Shown: positions 23,019 to 37,477, counted from the first letter of the stretch. The stretch: 64,000 nucleotides of DNA from Pediococcus pentosaceus (GCF_001437285.1 NZ_JQBF01000001.1:1-64000); one strand, 5' to 3'. The notes: generated by a model from the letters alone, not told the origin. Numbers and translations: made by a program.

Positions 23019-25019
23019 TCACTCCTCATCTTTTTGATTTTCTTGTAAAATTTCAACCAATTGTTGCTCGGCTTCCTCAACACTCACATCTTCTATCTGA
23101 GTTGCTGCCATTGCTAAATGACCGCCTCCACCAAGTTTTTCCATGATAACCTGGACGTTTTCCGTTCCTGCGCTTCGCGCCGAAATACCCACAGCATGGT
23201 CTCCACGACGTGTGATCACAAATGAGGCTTCTACGCCTGAAATATTCAGTAGTGAATCGGCTGCCTGAGCCGCAATCACTGGATCATACATTCGATCATC
23301 TTCACCGGTACAAATTGCATATTTATCTTCAATAAACTGCATTGTATCAATTAAATGGTTTCGTTGCATATAGCTATCAACATTCTCTTTTAAGAGGTAA
23401 CGAATCGTCTTCTCGTTAGCTCCCACTGAACGAAGATAACTGGCTGCATCAAAAGTTCTTGTCCCCGTACGTTCCGTGAACGATTTAGTATCCACTTCAA
23501 TCCCTGCCAAAATAGCAGTGGCCTCAATCGGTTGAATTGGTTCACCATCATGGGACTGATATTCAAACATTTCCGTAATCAACTCACCCGTCGATGATGC
23601 GTATGGTTCAATGTAAACCAATACGGGGTTTTCTGGAAACTCCGTTCCACGGCGATGATGATCAATGATAATTACCCGATTACTAAGCTTATCAAATAGC
23701 TCCTCAGATGTCGTTATGGAACGTTTAGAATGATCAACCATCACTAACAAACTTTGGCTATTAGCGAGCTCTACGGCTTGATCTGCACTAATAATGGACT
23801 CTTTAAGGTCTTCATGCTCATCCATTTTTTCAATCAAACGCGCTACATCCGAATGCACGCCTTCTTGGTCTAAGACAATCCAACACTCTTTTTTATTCAT
23901 TTGCGCAATTCGCCGAATCCCGAGCGCTGAACCCACTGAATCTAAGTCCGCATGGGAGTGCCCCATTACAAAGACTTGATCTGCTTGGTTCATTAATTCT
24001 TGAACGGCTTGTCCAATCATCCGCGCTCGAACGCGAGTCCGTTTTTCCATCGGATTAGTTTTACCGCCGTAGAAACGAGCTTGTTCATCTTCAGCTTTGA
24101 CGACAACTTGGTCACCACCACGTCCTAGCGCTAAATCCAGATTACTTTGCGAAACATCGGCAAGCTTATTAAGGTTATCATCCCCGTAAGCAATCCCGAT
24201 ACTTAATGTAACTGGAGAGTTTTGTTTAGAAGTTGCTTCTCGGATAGTATCCAAGAGCTTAAAACTATCCTCTTCTACCTTAGCTAACGTTTCATTGTAC
24301 ATGATGACAAAGAAATGATCATCATCAACGCGCCTTAAATACATCCCAAACGATTGCGCCCAACTAGAAATCTGGTTGGTAACAAAGTTGTTTAAATTAG
24401 AAACTTCCGAATCAGCCATCGACTGTGTAATTTCATCATAGTTATCAATAAAAATTTGACCAATTACCACTTGACGGTCATCGAATTGCTCTTCCATTTT
24501 CGCGTATTTAGTCGAATCTAGGAAGTAAACTACGCGATCATCCTTTTGAATTGAAATATCAAAAACGTGATCGTTCCATTTCACACGGCTAACTTTCTCG
24601 TCATCTTGATGTTCTTCAATAATCTTCGCCAAATCTTCATCGATTTCATCCAATGGATGTCCCAAAAGTTTTTGTCCTTCAAAATAACTTTGGAAATTAG
24701 GGTTAACCCATTCCACTCGATGCTGTTCACTATAAATTAAAATTCCAATTGGCATAGACAACGTAGCGTCTTCTTCAGCCTGATCAATTCGAAACGACAA
24801 TTCAGAAATATATTTATCAGTCTCATCACTCAGTAAACGCAACGTGCGAACACTAAAAATGCCAGTAACAATAACCAATACTAGCATGATGATGCCGATT
24901 AATAAGTTAATATAAAAAGCTAATCCCAGCCCAATCAACGACAGCAAAATAATAACTGCTGTTAAAATCCCGACCCGCGGGTTACGGATAAATGCAGGTA
25001 GATGATCTACTAATTTCAT
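23019..25019 (-). CDS. gdpP: Cyclic-di-AMP phosphodiesterase GdpP
   Basis: This 666-residue membrane-bound enzyme cleaves c-di-AMP to pApA and so controls potassium, osmotic and cell-wall homeostasis. It has two N-terminal helices (about residues 12-56), a PAS domain (about 85-160), a degenerate GGDEF domain (about 175-300, with GRGGDQVVV in place of the active loop), a DHH domain ([18 protein letters not shown]) and DHHA1 (GGGHLAMAA). All catalytic motifs are present. It heads the gdpP-rplI-dnaB operon, the usual order in lactobacilli. Confidence 0.96.
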   Translation of the reverse strand: MKLVDHLPAFIRNPRVGILTAVIILLSLIGLGLAFYINLLIGIIMLVLVIVTGIFSVRTLRLLSDETDKYISELSFRIDQAEEDATLSMPIGILIYSEQHRVEWVNPNFQSYFEGQKLLGHPLDEIDEDLAKIIEEHQDDEKVSRVKWNDHVFDISIQKDDRVVYFLDSTKYAKMEEQFDDRQVVIGQIFIDNYDEITQSMADSEVSNLNNFVTNQISSWAQSFGMYLRRVDDDHFFVIMYNETLAKVEEDSFKLLDTIREATSKQNSPVTLSIGIAYGDDNLNKLADVSQSNLDLALGRGGDQVVVKAEDEQARFYGGKTNPMEKRTRVRARMIGQAVQELMNQADQVFVMGHSHADLDSVGSALGIRRIAQMNKKECWIVLDQEGVHSDVARLIEKMDEHEDLKESIISADQAVELANSQSLLVMVDHSKRSITTSEELFDKLSNRVIIIDHHRRGTEFPENPVLVYIEPYASSTGELITEMFEYQSHDGEPIQPIEATAILAGIEVDTKSFTERTGTRTFDAASYLRSVGANEKTIRYLLKENVDSYMQRNHLIDTMQFIEDKYAICTGEDDRMYDPVIAAQAADSLLNISGVEASFVITRRGDHAVGISARSAGTENVQVIMEKLGGGGHLAMAATQIEDVSVEEAEQQLVEILQENQKDEE

Positions 25020-25170
25020 AGCACTTCTCCTAAAAAATTGTGTCTAACTATCTCTGATTTTACCATACTTATAACCAATAATTAAAATCGTTTGTTGGAA
25101 GGTTATTCTAATAAAAATAGAGCCATAATTGACCAATTATGATCCATCACCGCCCTAATTTTATTTAAAC

Positions 25171-25209
25171 AAAAAGTACCATTCAAGCCTCGGCCTGAAT
25201 GGTACTTTA
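25171..25209 (-). terminator. Terminator of the rpsF-ssb-rpsR operon
   Basis: On the minus strand AGTACCATTCAGGC pairs with GCTTGAATGGTACT and is followed by T residues. Confidence 0.9.
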
Positions 25210-25221
25210 TATAGCTAAAGA

Positions 25222-25458
25222 TTAGTCTTCAGCAACGAATGGAAGCAAGCCCATGATCCGTGCACGCTTGATTGCAATAGTCAAACGACGTTGGTTCTTA
25301 GCACTTGTACCACTGACACGACGAGGTAAAATCTTACCACGTTCTGAAATGAATCGTTTTAACAATTCTGTGTCTTTGTAATCGATGTATTCAATATGGT
25401 TTGCAGCAATGTAGTCGACTTTACGACGACGACGGCCACCACGTTTTTGAAATGCCAT
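25222..25458 (-). CDS. rpsR: Ribosomal protein bS18
   Basis: This 78-residue small-subunit protein has the typical [20 protein letters not shown] start and the [20 protein letters not shown] core. It pairs with S6 on the ribosome. It is the last gene of rpsF-ssb-rpsR. A GGAGG lies upstream of the ATG. Confidence 0.97.
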   Translation of the reverse strand: MAFQKRGGRRRRKVDYIAANHIEYIDYKDTELLKRFISERGKILPRRVSGTSAKNQRRLTIAIKRARIMGLLPFVAED

Positions 25459-25481
25459 AATGATTGCCCTCCTCTATTATT

Positions 25482-26009
25482 TTAGAATGGTAAATCATCG
25501 TCAGAAATATCAATTGACTGACCGCCATTAGCAAATGGGTCATTAGGGTTCGAATTGTTAGGTTGTTGTGCACCACTATTATTCGATTGTCCTCCGTCAA
25601 ATGGATTTCCGGATGATGTTGGTTGTTGTGAAGGGGCAGATTGATTATTGCCAAAATTATTTTCTCCACCTTGACGACGTTCAGAAGATGAACGTGATTC
25701 AAGAAGAGAGAAGTTTTCGGCTACAACCTCGGTAACATAAACTCGTTGGCCTTGTTGGTTTTCATAAGAACGGGTTTGAATCCGTCCGTCGATACCAACT
25801 AATGAACCCTTCCGAGTGAAGTTAGCAAAGTTTTCTGCAGCTTTACGCCACATAACACAATTAATAAAGTCAGCTTCGCGTTCACCTTGTGAATTAGTAA
25901 ACTGACGATTAACAGCAACTGTAAAAGTTACTACTGCAGCTCCACTACCTGTATATCGTAGTTCAGGGTCCCTTGTTAGGCGTCCGACAAGCACTGTTCG
26001 GTTAATCAT
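25482..26009 (-). CDS. ssb: Single-stranded DNA-binding protein
   Basis: This 175-residue SSB has the OB-fold (about residues 1-105: [19 protein letters not shown]), a flexible Asn/Gln/Ser/Pro-rich linker, and the acidic protein-docking tail DISDDDLPF. It coats single-stranded DNA in replication and repair. It lies between rpsF and rpsR in the standard order. Confidence 0.97.
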   Translation of the reverse strand: MINRTVLVGRLTRDPELRYTGSGAAVVTFTVAVNRQFTNSQGEREADFINCVMWRKAAENFANFTRKGSLVGIDGRIQTRSYENQQGQRVYVTEVVAENFSLLESRSSSERRQGGENNFGNNQSAPSQQPTSSGNPFDGGQSNNSGAQQPNNSNPNDPFANGGQSIDISDDDLPF

Positions 26010-26044
26010 AATATCCGCTCCTTCCTAGTTTTTAGTTGTTATTA

Positions 26045-26329
26045 TTAACGTACAACGATCATGTGACGAAGAATTCCGTCAGCAATCTTAGATAGACGAT
26101 CAAATTCGTTCAAAGCTTCGTCGTCGCTAGCCTTAACGTTAACGATATGATAAATACCGTCGTTAAAACCACCGATTTCGTATGCTAGACGGCGTTTTGA
26201 CCAGTCTTTTGAATCAACAATTTCAGCACCATTGTCTGTCAAAATCTTGTCAAAACGGTCAACTAAAGCTGTCTTAGCTGCATCGTCAAGATTTGGAGCG
26301 ATGATGTATGTGATTTCGTAGTTTTTCAT
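26045..26329 (-). CDS. rpsF: Ribosomal protein bS6
   Basis: This 94-residue small-subunit protein starts [13 protein letters not shown] and has the typical RRLAYEI and [10 protein letters not shown] segments. The ATG at 26329 follows GGAGG; a longer in-frame reading upstream is the 5' leader. It heads the rpsF-ssb-rpsR operon. Confidence 0.96.
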   Translation of the reverse strand: MKNYEITYIIAPNLDDAAKTALVDRFDKILTDNGAEIVDSKDWSKRRLAYEIGGFNDGIYHIVNVKASDDEALNEFDRLSKIADGILRHMIVVR

Positions 26330-26450
26330 TGATTTACACCTCCTCATGGACTTATGGCCTTCTATCACAACGTAGAAAGCAAGGAGAGTTTGCCAAAAAA
26401 GCTGGCAACTCACAAATAAGTATTATACCATCCATTTTTAGTGGACGCAA
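26330..26450 (-). promoter_or_regulatory. rpsF promoter and leader
   Basis: On the minus strand there is TTGCGT (26445-26450), a 17-nt spacer and a perfect TATAAT (26422-26427). The leader of about 85 nt can form GAGTTGCCA/TGGCAAACTC and CTTTCTA/TAGAAGG hairpins. The second has some likeness to the S6:S18-binding leader motif, but I cannot confirm the conserved CCG, so autoregulation is only possible. Confidence 0.5.
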
Positions 26451-26520
26451 TAACAAAAAATCCTAATTAACGATATACAAATGATAAATACACCAAAATT
26501 TTCTAATTCATTTTATTAAT

Positions 26521-26568
26521 TAAAAAAGCTGATTAAAAAGTGAAAAATCACTTCAATCAGCTTTTTTA
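26521..26568 (-). terminator. Terminator after gyrA
   Basis: AAAAAAGCTGATT pairs with AATCAGCTTTTTT around an AAGTGA/TCACTT inner stem. It is usable from both strands. Confidence 0.9.
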
Positions 26569-26575
26569 ATTAAAT

Positions 26576-29107
26576 TTATTCTTCAGAACTTTCTTCAACA
26601 GTTACACTTTCAGTTTCTGCTGCTTCAGTTGCTGGAGTTTGAGTCTGGTTTTCATCATCAACTGGTGCTTCATCAACAATTGCCATTGTAGCAACTTTAG
26701 AATTTTCATCCGTCTTGATTACGTGAACCCCTAAGGTCGCCCGACCTGTAGTTGAAACATTATTAACGTCGAAACGAATCATAACCCCACGATCCGTAAT
26801 CAACATAACATCTTCCGTTCCTTCTACCGTTACTAATCCAGCTAATGGACCATTCTTTTCGGTGATATTCGCAGTCTTAATCCCTTTACCGCCGCGGCCT
26901 TTAATTGGGTATTCACTAGCCGGAGTTTGTTTTCCATAACCCTTTTCAGTAATAACCAAGACCTTGCTTTCAGGTTTCAAGATTGCTGAACCGACGACAT
27001 AATCTTCATCTCGTAAACGAATTCCGCGAACCCCAGTAGCAGAACGTCCCATTGAACGCACATCTGCTTCTTTAAAGCTTACCGCGTATCCGTTATGCGT
27101 TCCGATAATAATGTTTTGCTCGCCATCGGTAATAACCACGTTAATTACTTCATCATTTTCCTTCAAGCTAATGGCCTTAAGCCCATTGCTGCGGATATTT
27201 AGGAATTCAGCAACCGGTGTTCGTTTTGTCACACCGTTTAACGTTGTAAAGAAGAGGTAACGATTTTCATTATCTTCATCACCGTTATCACGTCCAATAT
27301 TGATTACAGCCTGAATATTTTCTCCGCTACTAATTCCAAGCAAGTTAATTACTGGAATTCCCTTAGCGGTTCGGCTATATTCAGGGATTTCGTAACCTTT
27401 CATCCGGTAAACCTTACCGGCATTGGTGAAGAATAAGAGTACATCATGGGTTGAAGTTGAAACCAGATGTTCGATAAAGTCGTCATCATGAACACCCATC
27501 CCTTGGATTCCTCGACCACCGCGATTTTGCGTCTTAAATTCAGACGTAGCCATTCGCTTAATGTAACCATTATGGGTTAAAGTAACCATGACATCTTCTT
27601 CTTCGATTAAGTCTTCATCTTCAAGGCTAAGAACTTCACCGACCATCAATTCTGTCCGACGTTCATCCCCAAAGCGCTCTTGAATTTCAAGTAACTCTTT
27701 GTAAATGATTTCGTTAATTCGTTCACGGTGAGCTAAAATATCACGGTAATCCGTAATTGCTGCCATGACCTTGTTGTACTCGTCTTCAACCTTTTCACGT
27801 TCTAGTCCTGTCAAACGCACCAAACGCATATCCAAGATTGCTTGAGCTTGCTTACTTGATAATGAATAGTTATTCATCAATTTATCTTTAGCAACCTCAG
27901 CCGTTTGTGAATTACGAATAATCGCAATAATTTCATCGATGTGGTCCAAAGCAATCCGCAAACCTTCTAAGATGTGCGCCCTTGCTTCAGCCTTCTTCAA
28001 ATCAAATTCAGTCCGTCGACGAATAACTTCTTCTTGATGAACAAGATAGTGTTGCAAAATTTCCTTTAGGCCTAATACTTTAGGAGCACCATTAACGATG
28101 GCCAACATATTAAATCCAAAGGTCGTTTGCATTAATGTCATCTTGTAAAGATTATTCAAAACTACAGATGCACTGACATCACGACGAACATCAATGACAA
28201 CTCGAAGTCCATCACGATCGGATTCATCATTTACATCAGTAATTCCTTCAATTCGTTTATCACGAGCTAATTCAGCAATGCGTTCGATCAATTTAGCCTT
28301 ATTGACCATGTATGGTAATTCTGTAGCCACAATGCGTTCGCGACCATTTTTTTCAGTCTCAATATCAACTTTCGCCCGTAAAATAATCGTACCGTGTCCA
28401 GTCTCATATGCCTTACGGATTCCCGATTTACCCATCACAATTCCACCGGTTGGGAAGTCTGGCCCAGGGACAGCTTCCATCAAGTCGGCGGTTGTTGCAT
28501 CTTCGTTATTCATCAAAATATGGATAGCGCTGATGACTTCTGACAAATTATGTGGTGGAATATTCGTCGTCATCCCCACGGCAATCCCAGTTGCTCCGTT
28601 AACTAATAAGTTTGGGAAACGTGCTGGTAAAATTGATGGTTCGCGTTCCGTTCCATCATAGTTTTCCTGGAAATCCACGGTATTTTTATTGATATCACGT
28701 AGCATTTCCAATGTAATTTTACTCATTCGAGCTTCGGTATAACGCATAGCAGCAGCGCCATCCCCATCGACAGATCCAAAGTTACCATGTCCATCAACAA
28801 GCATGTAACGGTAACTAAAGTCTTGGGCCATCCGGACCATTGATTCATAAATTGCAGAGTCACCATGAGGATGATACTTACCCATAACATCCCCAACGAT
28901 TCTAGCTGACTTCTTATATGGCTTTTCAGGTGTAACTCCTAACTCATTCATCCCGTATAAAATACGACGATGGACGGGTTTTAGTCCATCCCGAACGTCA
29001 GGTAAAGCACGCGCAACAATAACACTCATGGCATAATCCAAGAATGATGTACGCATTTGACTACTTAAATTGACATCTGTAATTCGTCCTGACAATTCTT
29101 CTGACAA
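26576..29107 (-). CDS. gyrA: DNA gyrase subunit A
   Basis: This 843-residue type II topoisomerase subunit breaks and rejoins DNA. The catalytic Tyr is in [10 protein letters not shown]. The quinolone region reads [15 protein letters not shown], with the usual Ser and Glu, so no target resistance is visible. The C-terminal beta-pinwheel has the GyrA box-like [12 protein letters not shown]. The start appears to be TTG (29105-29107) with GGGGG upstream. It lies 48 bp after gyrB, in the same direction. The C-terminal tail is acidic and variable. Confidence 0.97.
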   Translation of the reverse strand: MSEELSGRITDVNLSSQMRTSFLDYAMSVIVARALPDVRDGLKPVHRRILYGMNELGVTPEKPYKKSARIVGDVMGKYHPHGDSAIYESMVRMAQDFSYRYMLVDGHGNFGSVDGDGAAAMRYTEARMSKITLEMLRDINKNTVDFQENYDGTEREPSILPARFPNLLVNGATGIAVGMTTNIPPHNLSEVISAIHILMNNEDATTADLMEAVPGPDFPTGGIVMGKSGIRKAYETGHGTIILRAKVDIETEKNGRERIVATELPYMVNKAKLIERIAELARDKRIEGITDVNDESDRDGLRVVIDVRRDVSASVVLNNLYKMTLMQTTFGFNMLAIVNGAPKVLGLKEILQHYLVHQEEVIRRRTEFDLKKAEARAHILEGLRIALDHIDEIIAIIRNSQTAEVAKDKLMNNYSLSSKQAQAILDMRLVRLTGLEREKVEDEYNKVMAAITDYRDILAHRERINEIIYKELLEIQERFGDERRTELMVGEVLSLEDEDLIEEEDVMVTLTHNGYIKRMATSEFKTQNRGGRGIQGMGVHDDDFIEHLVSTSTHDVLLFFTNAGKVYRMKGYEIPEYSRTAKGIPVINLLGISSGENIQAVINIGRDNGDEDNENRYLFFTTLNGVTKRTPVAEFLNIRSNGLKAISLKENDEVINVVITDGEQNIIIGTHNGYAVSFKEADVRSMGRSATGVRGIRLRDEDYVVGSAILKPESKVLVITEKGYGKQTPASEYPIKGRGGKGIKTANITEKNGPLAGLVTVEGTEDVMLITDRGVMIRFDVNNVSTTGRATLGVHVIKTDENSKVATMAIVDEAPVDDENQTQTPATEAAETESVTVEESSEE

Positions 29108-29155
29108 TTCGTTTTCCCCCTTATTTTTTGGGCTGTCTAACTTTTAATAATCTTT

Positions 29156-32230
<3,075 letters not shown>

Positions 32231-32231
<1 letters not shown>

Positions 32232-32458
32232 TAGTTACCAGATTTCATTGTAATCTTGAAAGAACCTTCATCTGGAACTTCAACTACATCATCTTCGTAA
32301 AGTTTTTTTCCACGGCGATCATCGTGTTCTCCGTTAACCAGGACGGTATTTTCACGTAAAAACCACTTAGCTTGTCCACCAGTGCCAATAATACCCTCTT
32401 CTTTCAAGAGTTGTCCTAAAGTAATAAACTCTGTGTTTATTTCAACATCTTTTTGCAT
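32231..32458 (-). CDS. yaaA: S4 domain-containing protein YaaA
   Basis: This 75-residue RNA-binding protein is a single S4 domain ([33 protein letters not shown]). It sits between dnaN and recF, its usual place in Firmicutes, and is thought to act in ribosome assembly. GGGG lies 7 nt before the ATG. Confidence 0.93.
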
Positions 32459-32627
32459 ACTATCACCCCACGTATCTCATAATATTATACCTTTATTTTA
32501 ACTAAAAAACAATTTTATCTGTCTTAAAACGGCTTCTCAGCGAATTTAACCCTTCTGAATGTTTTTTGCCTTAAACGGGTTATTTTTTCTCAAATTTACG
32601 TATACGCGTTTTTAACCAGATTTATCC

Positions 32628-32664
32628 AAAAAAAGAGTTTGAGAAATTAATTTTCTCAAACTCC
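32628..32664 (-). terminator. Terminator after dnaN
   Basis: GAGTTTGAGAAA pairs with TTTCTCAAACTC on the minus strand and runs into seven T residues. The recF operon therefore needs its own promoter in the 220-bp gap at 32459-32678. Confidence 0.9.
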
Positions 32665-32678
32665 ATAGCGTTACTTTA

Positions 32679-33818
32679 TTAAAATGTTCGAACAGGTGTG
32701 ATTAATTGAATAAAGTTTTCTTGATCTTCAGTTGGTACCAAAGTAAATGGACGTAATGCTGAAGTAAAGGCCATCTTAATTGATGTATGTCCAAATGAAC
32801 GTAGCGCATCTTTCAAATAGTCTGGGTTAAAGGAAATTTCAAGGTCTTCACCCACAATATCTTTAGTAACCACTTCTTCTTCTACATTACCGACTTCAGG
32901 AGAATCACCAGAGATGATTGCTTGCTTGTTAGCCGCGTTAATCGTTAATTTAACCACGTTATTGCGTCCAGCATGTGAAAGCAATGAAGCCCGTTCAATC
33001 GAAGCTAACAATTCTGGAGCTTCAAATTCCATTTCAGTTGAACTTTCCTTTGGAATTAAACGGGATGTATCTGGATACAAGCCCTCCAATAGACGTGAAT
33101 AGAATAAAGTTTCATCAAATGTAAATAATGCTTGGTTTTCTGAAATTTGAAGTGTAATTGTATCAATTTCATCATCTAACATTCTGGAAAGTTCTAAAAG
33201 ACTCTTCCCAGGGATGATAATATCTTCAGGCATTTTAATTGGTTCTGGGAGATTAATTACCCGTTGGCTCAAACGATGACTATCTGTTGCTACGGCTGAT
33301 AATTTATTTCCTTCAATCGTAAAATGAATCCCAGTTAAGATTGGACGACTTTCTTGATTAGAAACTGCGATAACTGTTTCATTAATCATTTCGCTAAATA
33401 CATCAGCTTTTAAAGTAATGGTTGTTTGACTATCAACTTCTGGTAAATGAGGGAAGTTATTAGCATCTAAACCATTAATCTTAAATTCAGAAGCACCTGA
33501 CGTAATGGTCGTTTGAAAACCGTCTTTTACCTCAAGTAACATAGTGTTGTCTGGTAATTTTTTAACAATATCTCCGAAGAAACGGGCTGTTAAAACTACC
33601 GCTCCGGTACTTTCGATATTAAGATGAGCTTCTTCATCGTTAGTTGAAATGGTGGTTTCGATAGAAATGTCAGTATTGCTTCCAGTTAGAATTAAACGAT
33701 CTTCTTCTGCTTCAATTTTTAATCCAGTCAAAATTGGAATCGTGGTTTTAGAAGAAATGGCTCTTTGAACCGCATTTAATTTTTTGATAAATGTATTTCG
33801 AGCGATGGTAAATTTCAT
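32679..33818 (-). CDS. dnaN: DNA polymerase III beta subunit (sliding clamp)
   Basis: This 379-residue clamp has the usual three domains. It starts MKFTIARNTFIKKLNAVQRAI and ends with the conserved QLITPVRTF. It encircles DNA as a dimer and tethers the polymerase. The 177-bp gap to dnaA contains origin elements. Confidence 0.97.
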   Translation of the reverse strand: MKFTIARNTFIKKLNAVQRAISSKTTIPILTGLKIEAEEDRLILTGSNTDISIETTISTNDEEAHLNIESTGAVVLTARFFGDIVKKLPDNTMLLEVKDGFQTTITSGASEFKINGLDANNFPHLPEVDSQTTITLKADVFSEMINETVIAVSNQESRPILTGIHFTIEGNKLSAVATDSHRLSQRVINLPEPIKMPEDIIIPGKSLLELSRMLDDEIDTITLQISENQALFTFDETLFYSRLLEGLYPDTSRLIPKESSTEMEFEAPELLASIERASLLSHAGRNNVVKLTINAANKQAIISGDSPEVGNVEEEVVTKDIVGEDLEISFNPDYLKDALRSFGHTSIKMAFTSALRPFTLVPTEDQENFIQLITPVRTF

Positions 33819-33850
33819 TTTACAAAACTCCTTTATGTTGCTCTCTGTTT

Positions 33851-33993
33851 TATATATTAATTAATAATAAAAAGATAGTAGTAGTAATAAGGGCTGTTGG
33901 AACTGTTAATAACTCAAATTAGCCGTCATAATTTAACTTTTAGCCTGTGGACTACCTGTGGATAACTTTCGAAGTTATTAACACTTATCCACA
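33851..33993. other. oriC: oriC, dnaA-dnaN part: DnaA boxes, TAG repeats, AT-rich unwinding DNA
   Basis: Two perfect DnaA boxes lie at 33957-33965 (TGTGGATAA) and 33985-33993 (TTATCCACA). Further toward dnaN is TAGTAGTAGTAATAA (33876-33890), matching the DnaA-trio pattern, and then an AT-only stretch (33850-33873) that could melt. This mirrors the unwinding region of Bacillus oriC, which lies downstream of dnaA. Confidence 0.8.
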
Positions 33994-33995
33994 AT

Positions 33996-35336
33996 TTAAG
34001 GTTTTAGCTCACTTTTTAAATCTCCAACTTGGCGAGCAAGTTCCTCATCTTTTTCTAGTTCAGCTTTGATCTTATCAAAGGAATGAATAACGGTAGTATG
34101 ATCTTTACCACCAAATTCTGTTCCAATTTTAGGCAATGAACTTTCAGTTAATTCACGGGATAGATACATCGCAATCTGGCGTGGAATAACGATGGATTTC
34201 ATCCGTTTCTTTCCTTTAAGGTCAGCTACTGTAACATGGAAATATTTTGCGACCTTGTCTTGAATCATTGGAATCGTAATATGGCTAAGGTTGCTACCGA
34301 AATTCAAACTGCGAAGAGCGTCTGAAGCTAAATCGGTGGTAATCGCTGCGTTTTGCAATTTAGCGTAAGCCTGGATTCGAGCCATCGCCCCCTCTAACTC
34401 ACGAATATTTGAATCAATACGATTAGCGATGTATTCCAAGGTTTCGTCAGGAATTTCAACGTTATCTGCTTGAGCCTTCTCCCGCAAGATTGCAATTCGA
34501 GTTTCTAAATTAGGGGGCGTGATATCAATTGAAAGTCCCCACTTAAATCTTGATACCAAACGTTCTTGCAACTTCGGAATTTCATTTGGTAAGCGATCGG
34601 ATGTCAACACGATTTGTTTTTGGGCATTATACAAGGCCTCAAATGTATGGAAAAATTCCTCTTGAGTTGCTTCTTTATCCGCAAAAAACTGCACATCATC
34701 TACTAATAAAAGATCAACGTTACGATACTTCTCATGAAACTCTTCCGTCTTATTCTTTTGAATCGAATTAATGAAGTCGTTAGTGAAGGCTTCACTTGTT
34801 ACATATTTAACGCGAGTTTTGGGATCATTTTCTAATAACTGATGCCCAATCGCATGCATTAAATGGGTTTTTCCAAGTCCCACTCCTCCATAGAAAAAGA
34901 GCGGATTATATAGAACGCCAGGTTCATCTGATACAGCCATCGCAGCTGCATGCGCCATTTGGTTACCACTACCAATAACAAAAGTATCAAAAGTATATCT
35001 ACTATTAAGTTGGGTATCTTCAGTAGAAGCTTTGGTTTCTTTTTTAGAGGTAGCGGACCTTTCCGCCAGCTGTGTCTTGAATTCATCTTCCGTTACGAAT
35101 TCAGGCGTAATGTCTTGATCAGTGAACTGGTAGGCATATTCGACAAACTTCTCGATCAAATGCTTTGTCCAGTAATCTCGATGTAGACTCGAAAGAACCT
35201 TAATCTTCATTATGTGGTTTTCTAATGAAATGGGTTCTGCCGTTTCTACCCAAGCACCGAAACTGGCCTTTGACATGGAGTCGTCTTTTTCGAAACTATT
35301 TTTAATGTTGTTCCAAAGGTCAATATAGTTAGGCAC
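33996..35336 (-). CDS. dnaA: Chromosomal replication initiator DnaA
   Basis: This 446-residue AAA+ initiator has an N-terminal domain I, a short linker, Walker [11 protein letters not shown], Walker [11 protein letters not shown], and the box-reading domain IV with [13 protein letters not shown]. The start is GTG (35334-35336), 10 nt after GGAGG. DnaA boxes on both sides of the gene suggest autoregulation as well as origin function. Confidence 0.97.
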   Translation of the reverse strand: MPNYIDLWNNIKNSFEKDDSMSKASFGAWVETAEPISLENHIMKIKVLSSLHRDYWTKHLIEKFVEYAYQFTDQDITPEFVTEDEFKTQLAERSATSKKETKASTEDTQLNSRYTFDTFVIGSGNQMAHAAAMAVSDEPGVLYNPLFFYGGVGLGKTHLMHAIGHQLLENDPKTRVKYVTSEAFTNDFINSIQKNKTEEFHEKYRNVDLLLVDDVQFFADKEATQEEFFHTFEALYNAQKQIVLTSDRLPNEIPKLQERLVSRFKWGLSIDITPPNLETRIAILREKAQADNVEIPDETLEYIANRIDSNIRELEGAMARIQAYAKLQNAAITTDLASDALRSLNFGSNLSHITIPMIQDKVAKYFHVTVADLKGKKRMKSIVIPRQIAMYLSRELTESSLPKIGTEFGGKDHTTVIHSFDKIKAELEKDEELARQVGDLKSELKP

Positions 35337-35391
35337 TTTTTCAATTCCTCCAAAATTTTTAGCTCACTAAGTTTAACATAAAAAAATAAAG

Positions 35392-35698
35392 TTATCCACA
35401 TGGATGTGGATAACTAAATGGGGTTAAATAACAGTCTGTGATCTGAGTTATCCACAGGGTGTTATCAAGCAATTCTCTTTTCGTAGAAATTTAAGTTATA
35501 AACAGAAACCTGTGGATAACTATTATTGTTATATCAACGTTTATTTAACATATCCACAGATTTCCACAAGGTTGTGGATAACTATATAAACACCCTGTGA
35601 GCGAAAAAAATCGCTGCGAAAAAGCCTGTTGATAAGTCGAAATCACTTAAAAAGTTATCCACAAAGTATAGACAAGCTAACGCTCTGTTTGTGGATAA
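35392..35698. other. oriC: oriC, dnaA-rpmH part: seven perfect DnaA boxes
   Basis: Perfect TTATCCACA/TGTGGATAA boxes are at 35392, 35405, 35448, 35511, 35573, 35655 and 35690. One-mismatch boxes are at 35550-35558 (ATATCCACA) and 35627-35635 (TGTTGATAA). The 530-bp gap has no gene. Gene strand flips here, supporting the origin call. Confidence 0.92.
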
Positions 35699-35738
35699 AA
35701 TTTTGGATTTTATTTTAAATTATTTCCTAATAGGTGGT

Positions 35739-35766
35739 TTGATTTATTCTGTAGGTATGATATTAT
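35739..35766 (+). promoter_or_regulatory. rpmH promoter
   Basis: TTGATT (35739-35744), a 16-nt spacer, then TATTAT (35761-35766). The transcript would begin about 95 nt before rpmH. Confidence 0.6.
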
Positions 35767-35866
35767 GTTAAGGTAATTGTTTAAACGACATAAACTGATT
35801 TATCGAAAATTAAAAAATAGATATAAAAATTCAGTATGTGTATTTTCGTTCAGGAGGTGGACCATA

Positions 35867-36001
35867 ATGAAACGAACATATCAACCTAAGAAACGCCATC
35901 GTCAACGCGTTCACGGTTTCCGCAAGCGCATGAGCACAAGCAACGGCCGTAAAGTTTTAGCACGTAGACGTCAAAAAGGTAGAAAAGTATTATCTGCATA
36001 A
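35867..36001 (+). CDS. rpmH: Ribosomal protein bL34
   Basis: This 44-residue basic protein, [20 protein letters not shown] onward, is canonical L34. The ATG at 35867 follows CAGGAGGTGG; longer in-frame starts are upstream of the ribosome binding site. Confidence 0.97.
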
Positions 36002-36003
36002 TA

Positions 36004-36036
36004 AGGCCACTGATCCCAGTGGTCTTTTATTTTTTA
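36004..36036 (+). terminator. Terminator between rpmH and rnpA
   Basis: GGCCACTG-ATCC-CAGTGGTC is followed by a T-rich tail. Confidence 0.85.
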
Positions 36037-36114
36037 AATTTTTAGAGACAATAGAAGCTTTTTTACATATAATGTTTGTTAGTGATATATATATATAGGT
36101 TGTGGAGAGAAATA

Positions 36115-36474
36115 ATGCGAAAGTCGTATCGAATCAAAAAAGAACTTGAGTTTCAAAAGGTCTTTGAAACTCGTAATTCATTTGCAAATAAAAAATTTGT
36201 CGTTTACGTGATGGACAAACCAGAACAACCTCACTTTAGGGTTGGAATTTCCGTTGGGAAAAAAATCGGTAATGCGGTAATGCGTAATTATACAAAACGT
36301 CGAATTCGTCAAAGCATTTTGGAATTCAAGCCTCTTTTACGTCAAGACGTCGATTTTTTAGTTATAGCACGTCCACAAGCTTCTGGACTACCAATGAATG
36401 AAGTTAAACAACAATTGGAACATGTTTTTAAGCTAGCAGGGTTGTTTGCTTCAAAACAAAGTGAGGAAGAATAG
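36115..36474 (+). CDS. rnpA: Ribonuclease P protein component
   Basis: This 119-residue basic protein helps the RNA subunit cleave tRNA 5' leaders. The RNR-type motif reads [15 protein letters not shown]. The ATG at 36115 follows GGAGAG. Its stop overlaps the GTG start of yidC by one base. Confidence 0.95.
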   Translation: MRKSYRIKKELEFQKVFETRNSFANKKFVVYVMDKPEQPHFRVGISVGKKIGNAVMRNYTKRRIRQSILEFKPLLRQDVDFLVIARPQASGLPMNEVKQQLEHVFKLAGLFASKQSEEE

Positions 36475-37313
36475 TGAAACATTTAAAACGAAATATGGCG
36501 TTGCTCAGTGTGGCAGCCCTATCCTTCATATTAACTGCGTGTAGCACAGCGCCCATCACCAGTCACAGTACTGGGATTTGGGACGGAGTGATTGTTTACA
36601 ATTTCTCGAGATTCATCATCTACTTATCCAAGTTGTTTGGTGGCAATTATGGTTGGGGTATTATTGTTTTCACCATAATAATTCGAATTATCATCTTACC
36701 ATTGATGATTTATCAAACTAGAACAACGATGAAAACAGCTGAACTTCAACCCAAGTTAAAACAGTTACAGCAAAAATATTCATCACGAGATGCTGAAAGT
36801 CAGCAAAAACTTCGTGAAGAACAGCAAAAGCTTTATGCTGAAGCTGGGGTAAATCCGATGGCTGGATGTTTGCCATTGATCATCCAATTACCAGTTATGT
36901 ATGCTTTGTATGCGGCGGTTAGCCGGACCCAAGTGTTAAAAGAGGGTACTTTCTTATGGCTACAATTGAGTGATAAAGATCCTTACTTTATTTTGCCCAT
37001 CTTAGCCGCCTTGTTCACATTTATGAGTACTTGGTTGTCGATGAAGTCACAACCCGCTGGATCACAAAATGGAATGACATCGGCCATGACGTTTGGTATG
37101 CCACTAGTAATTTTGATTACTGCTTTAAACTTCCCAGCAGCGATCACATTGTACTGGGTAGTAACTAACCTATTCCAAGTTGGTCAAACACTTATAATTC
37201 AGAATCCGTTCAAGATCCAAAAAGAACGTGAAGAAAAAATTCAAACTGAAAAGGCAAAGCGTAAAGCAATTGAAAAAGCTAAACGCCGAGCAATGAAGAG
37301 TAAACGAAAATAA
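36474..37313 (+). CDS. yidC: Membrane protein insertase YidC/OxaA (lipoprotein type)
   Basis: This 279-residue insertase has a lipoprotein signal ending in LTAC (Cys23 or so) and five hydrophobic segments. The hydrophilic-groove Arg is within IIVFTIIIRIIILPLM. A basic C-terminal tail (KAKRKAIEKAKRRAMKSKRK) may contact the ribosome. It starts with GTG overlapping the rnpA stop. The jag/khpB gene that usually follows is missing. Confidence 0.95.
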   Translation: MKHLKRNMALLSVAALSFILTACSTAPITSHSTGIWDGVIVYNFSRFIIYLSKLFGGNYGWGIIVFTIIIRIIILPLMIYQTRTTMKTAELQPKLKQLQQKYSSRDAESQQKLREEQQKLYAEAGVNPMAGCLPLIIQLPVMYALYAAVSRTQVLKEGTFLWLQLSDKDPYFILPILAALFTFMSTWLSMKSQPAGSQNGMTSAMTFGMPLVILITALNFPAAITLYWVVTNLFQVGQTLIIQNPFKIQKEREEKIQTEKAKRKAIEKAKRRAMKSKRK

Positions 37314-37319
37314 TTTATG

Positions 37320-37360
37320 AAAGCAATCGCAACTGTTTCGCAGGGGGGATTGCTTTTTTA
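37320..37360 (+). terminator. Terminator after yidC
   Basis: AAGCAATC pairs with GATTGCTT and is followed by T residues. Confidence 0.8.
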
Positions 37361-37448
37361 ATGGACTAAATGCAGGTTGATTTAAGTAACGTGATGATGG
37401 AGTGATATGATGCCCATAGAGCTGGATTAGATTAATGAGAATAAAAAA

Positions 37449-37477
37449 TTGACAAATCCGTCTTTAAATTTTATGAT
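37449..37477 (+). promoter_or_regulatory. mnmE promoter
   Basis: Consensus TTGACA (37449-37454), a 17-nt spacer and TATGAT (37472-37477). It would start a leader of about 115 nt before mnmE that contains a strong terminator hairpin. Confidence 0.75.

Noticed and set aside
28194-28661. 155-codon open frame opposite gyrA, and similar long frames opposite gyrB, nhaC-like and dnaA genes
   Set aside because: They lie wholly inside highly conserved genes on the other strand and have no start signals or recognisable family.
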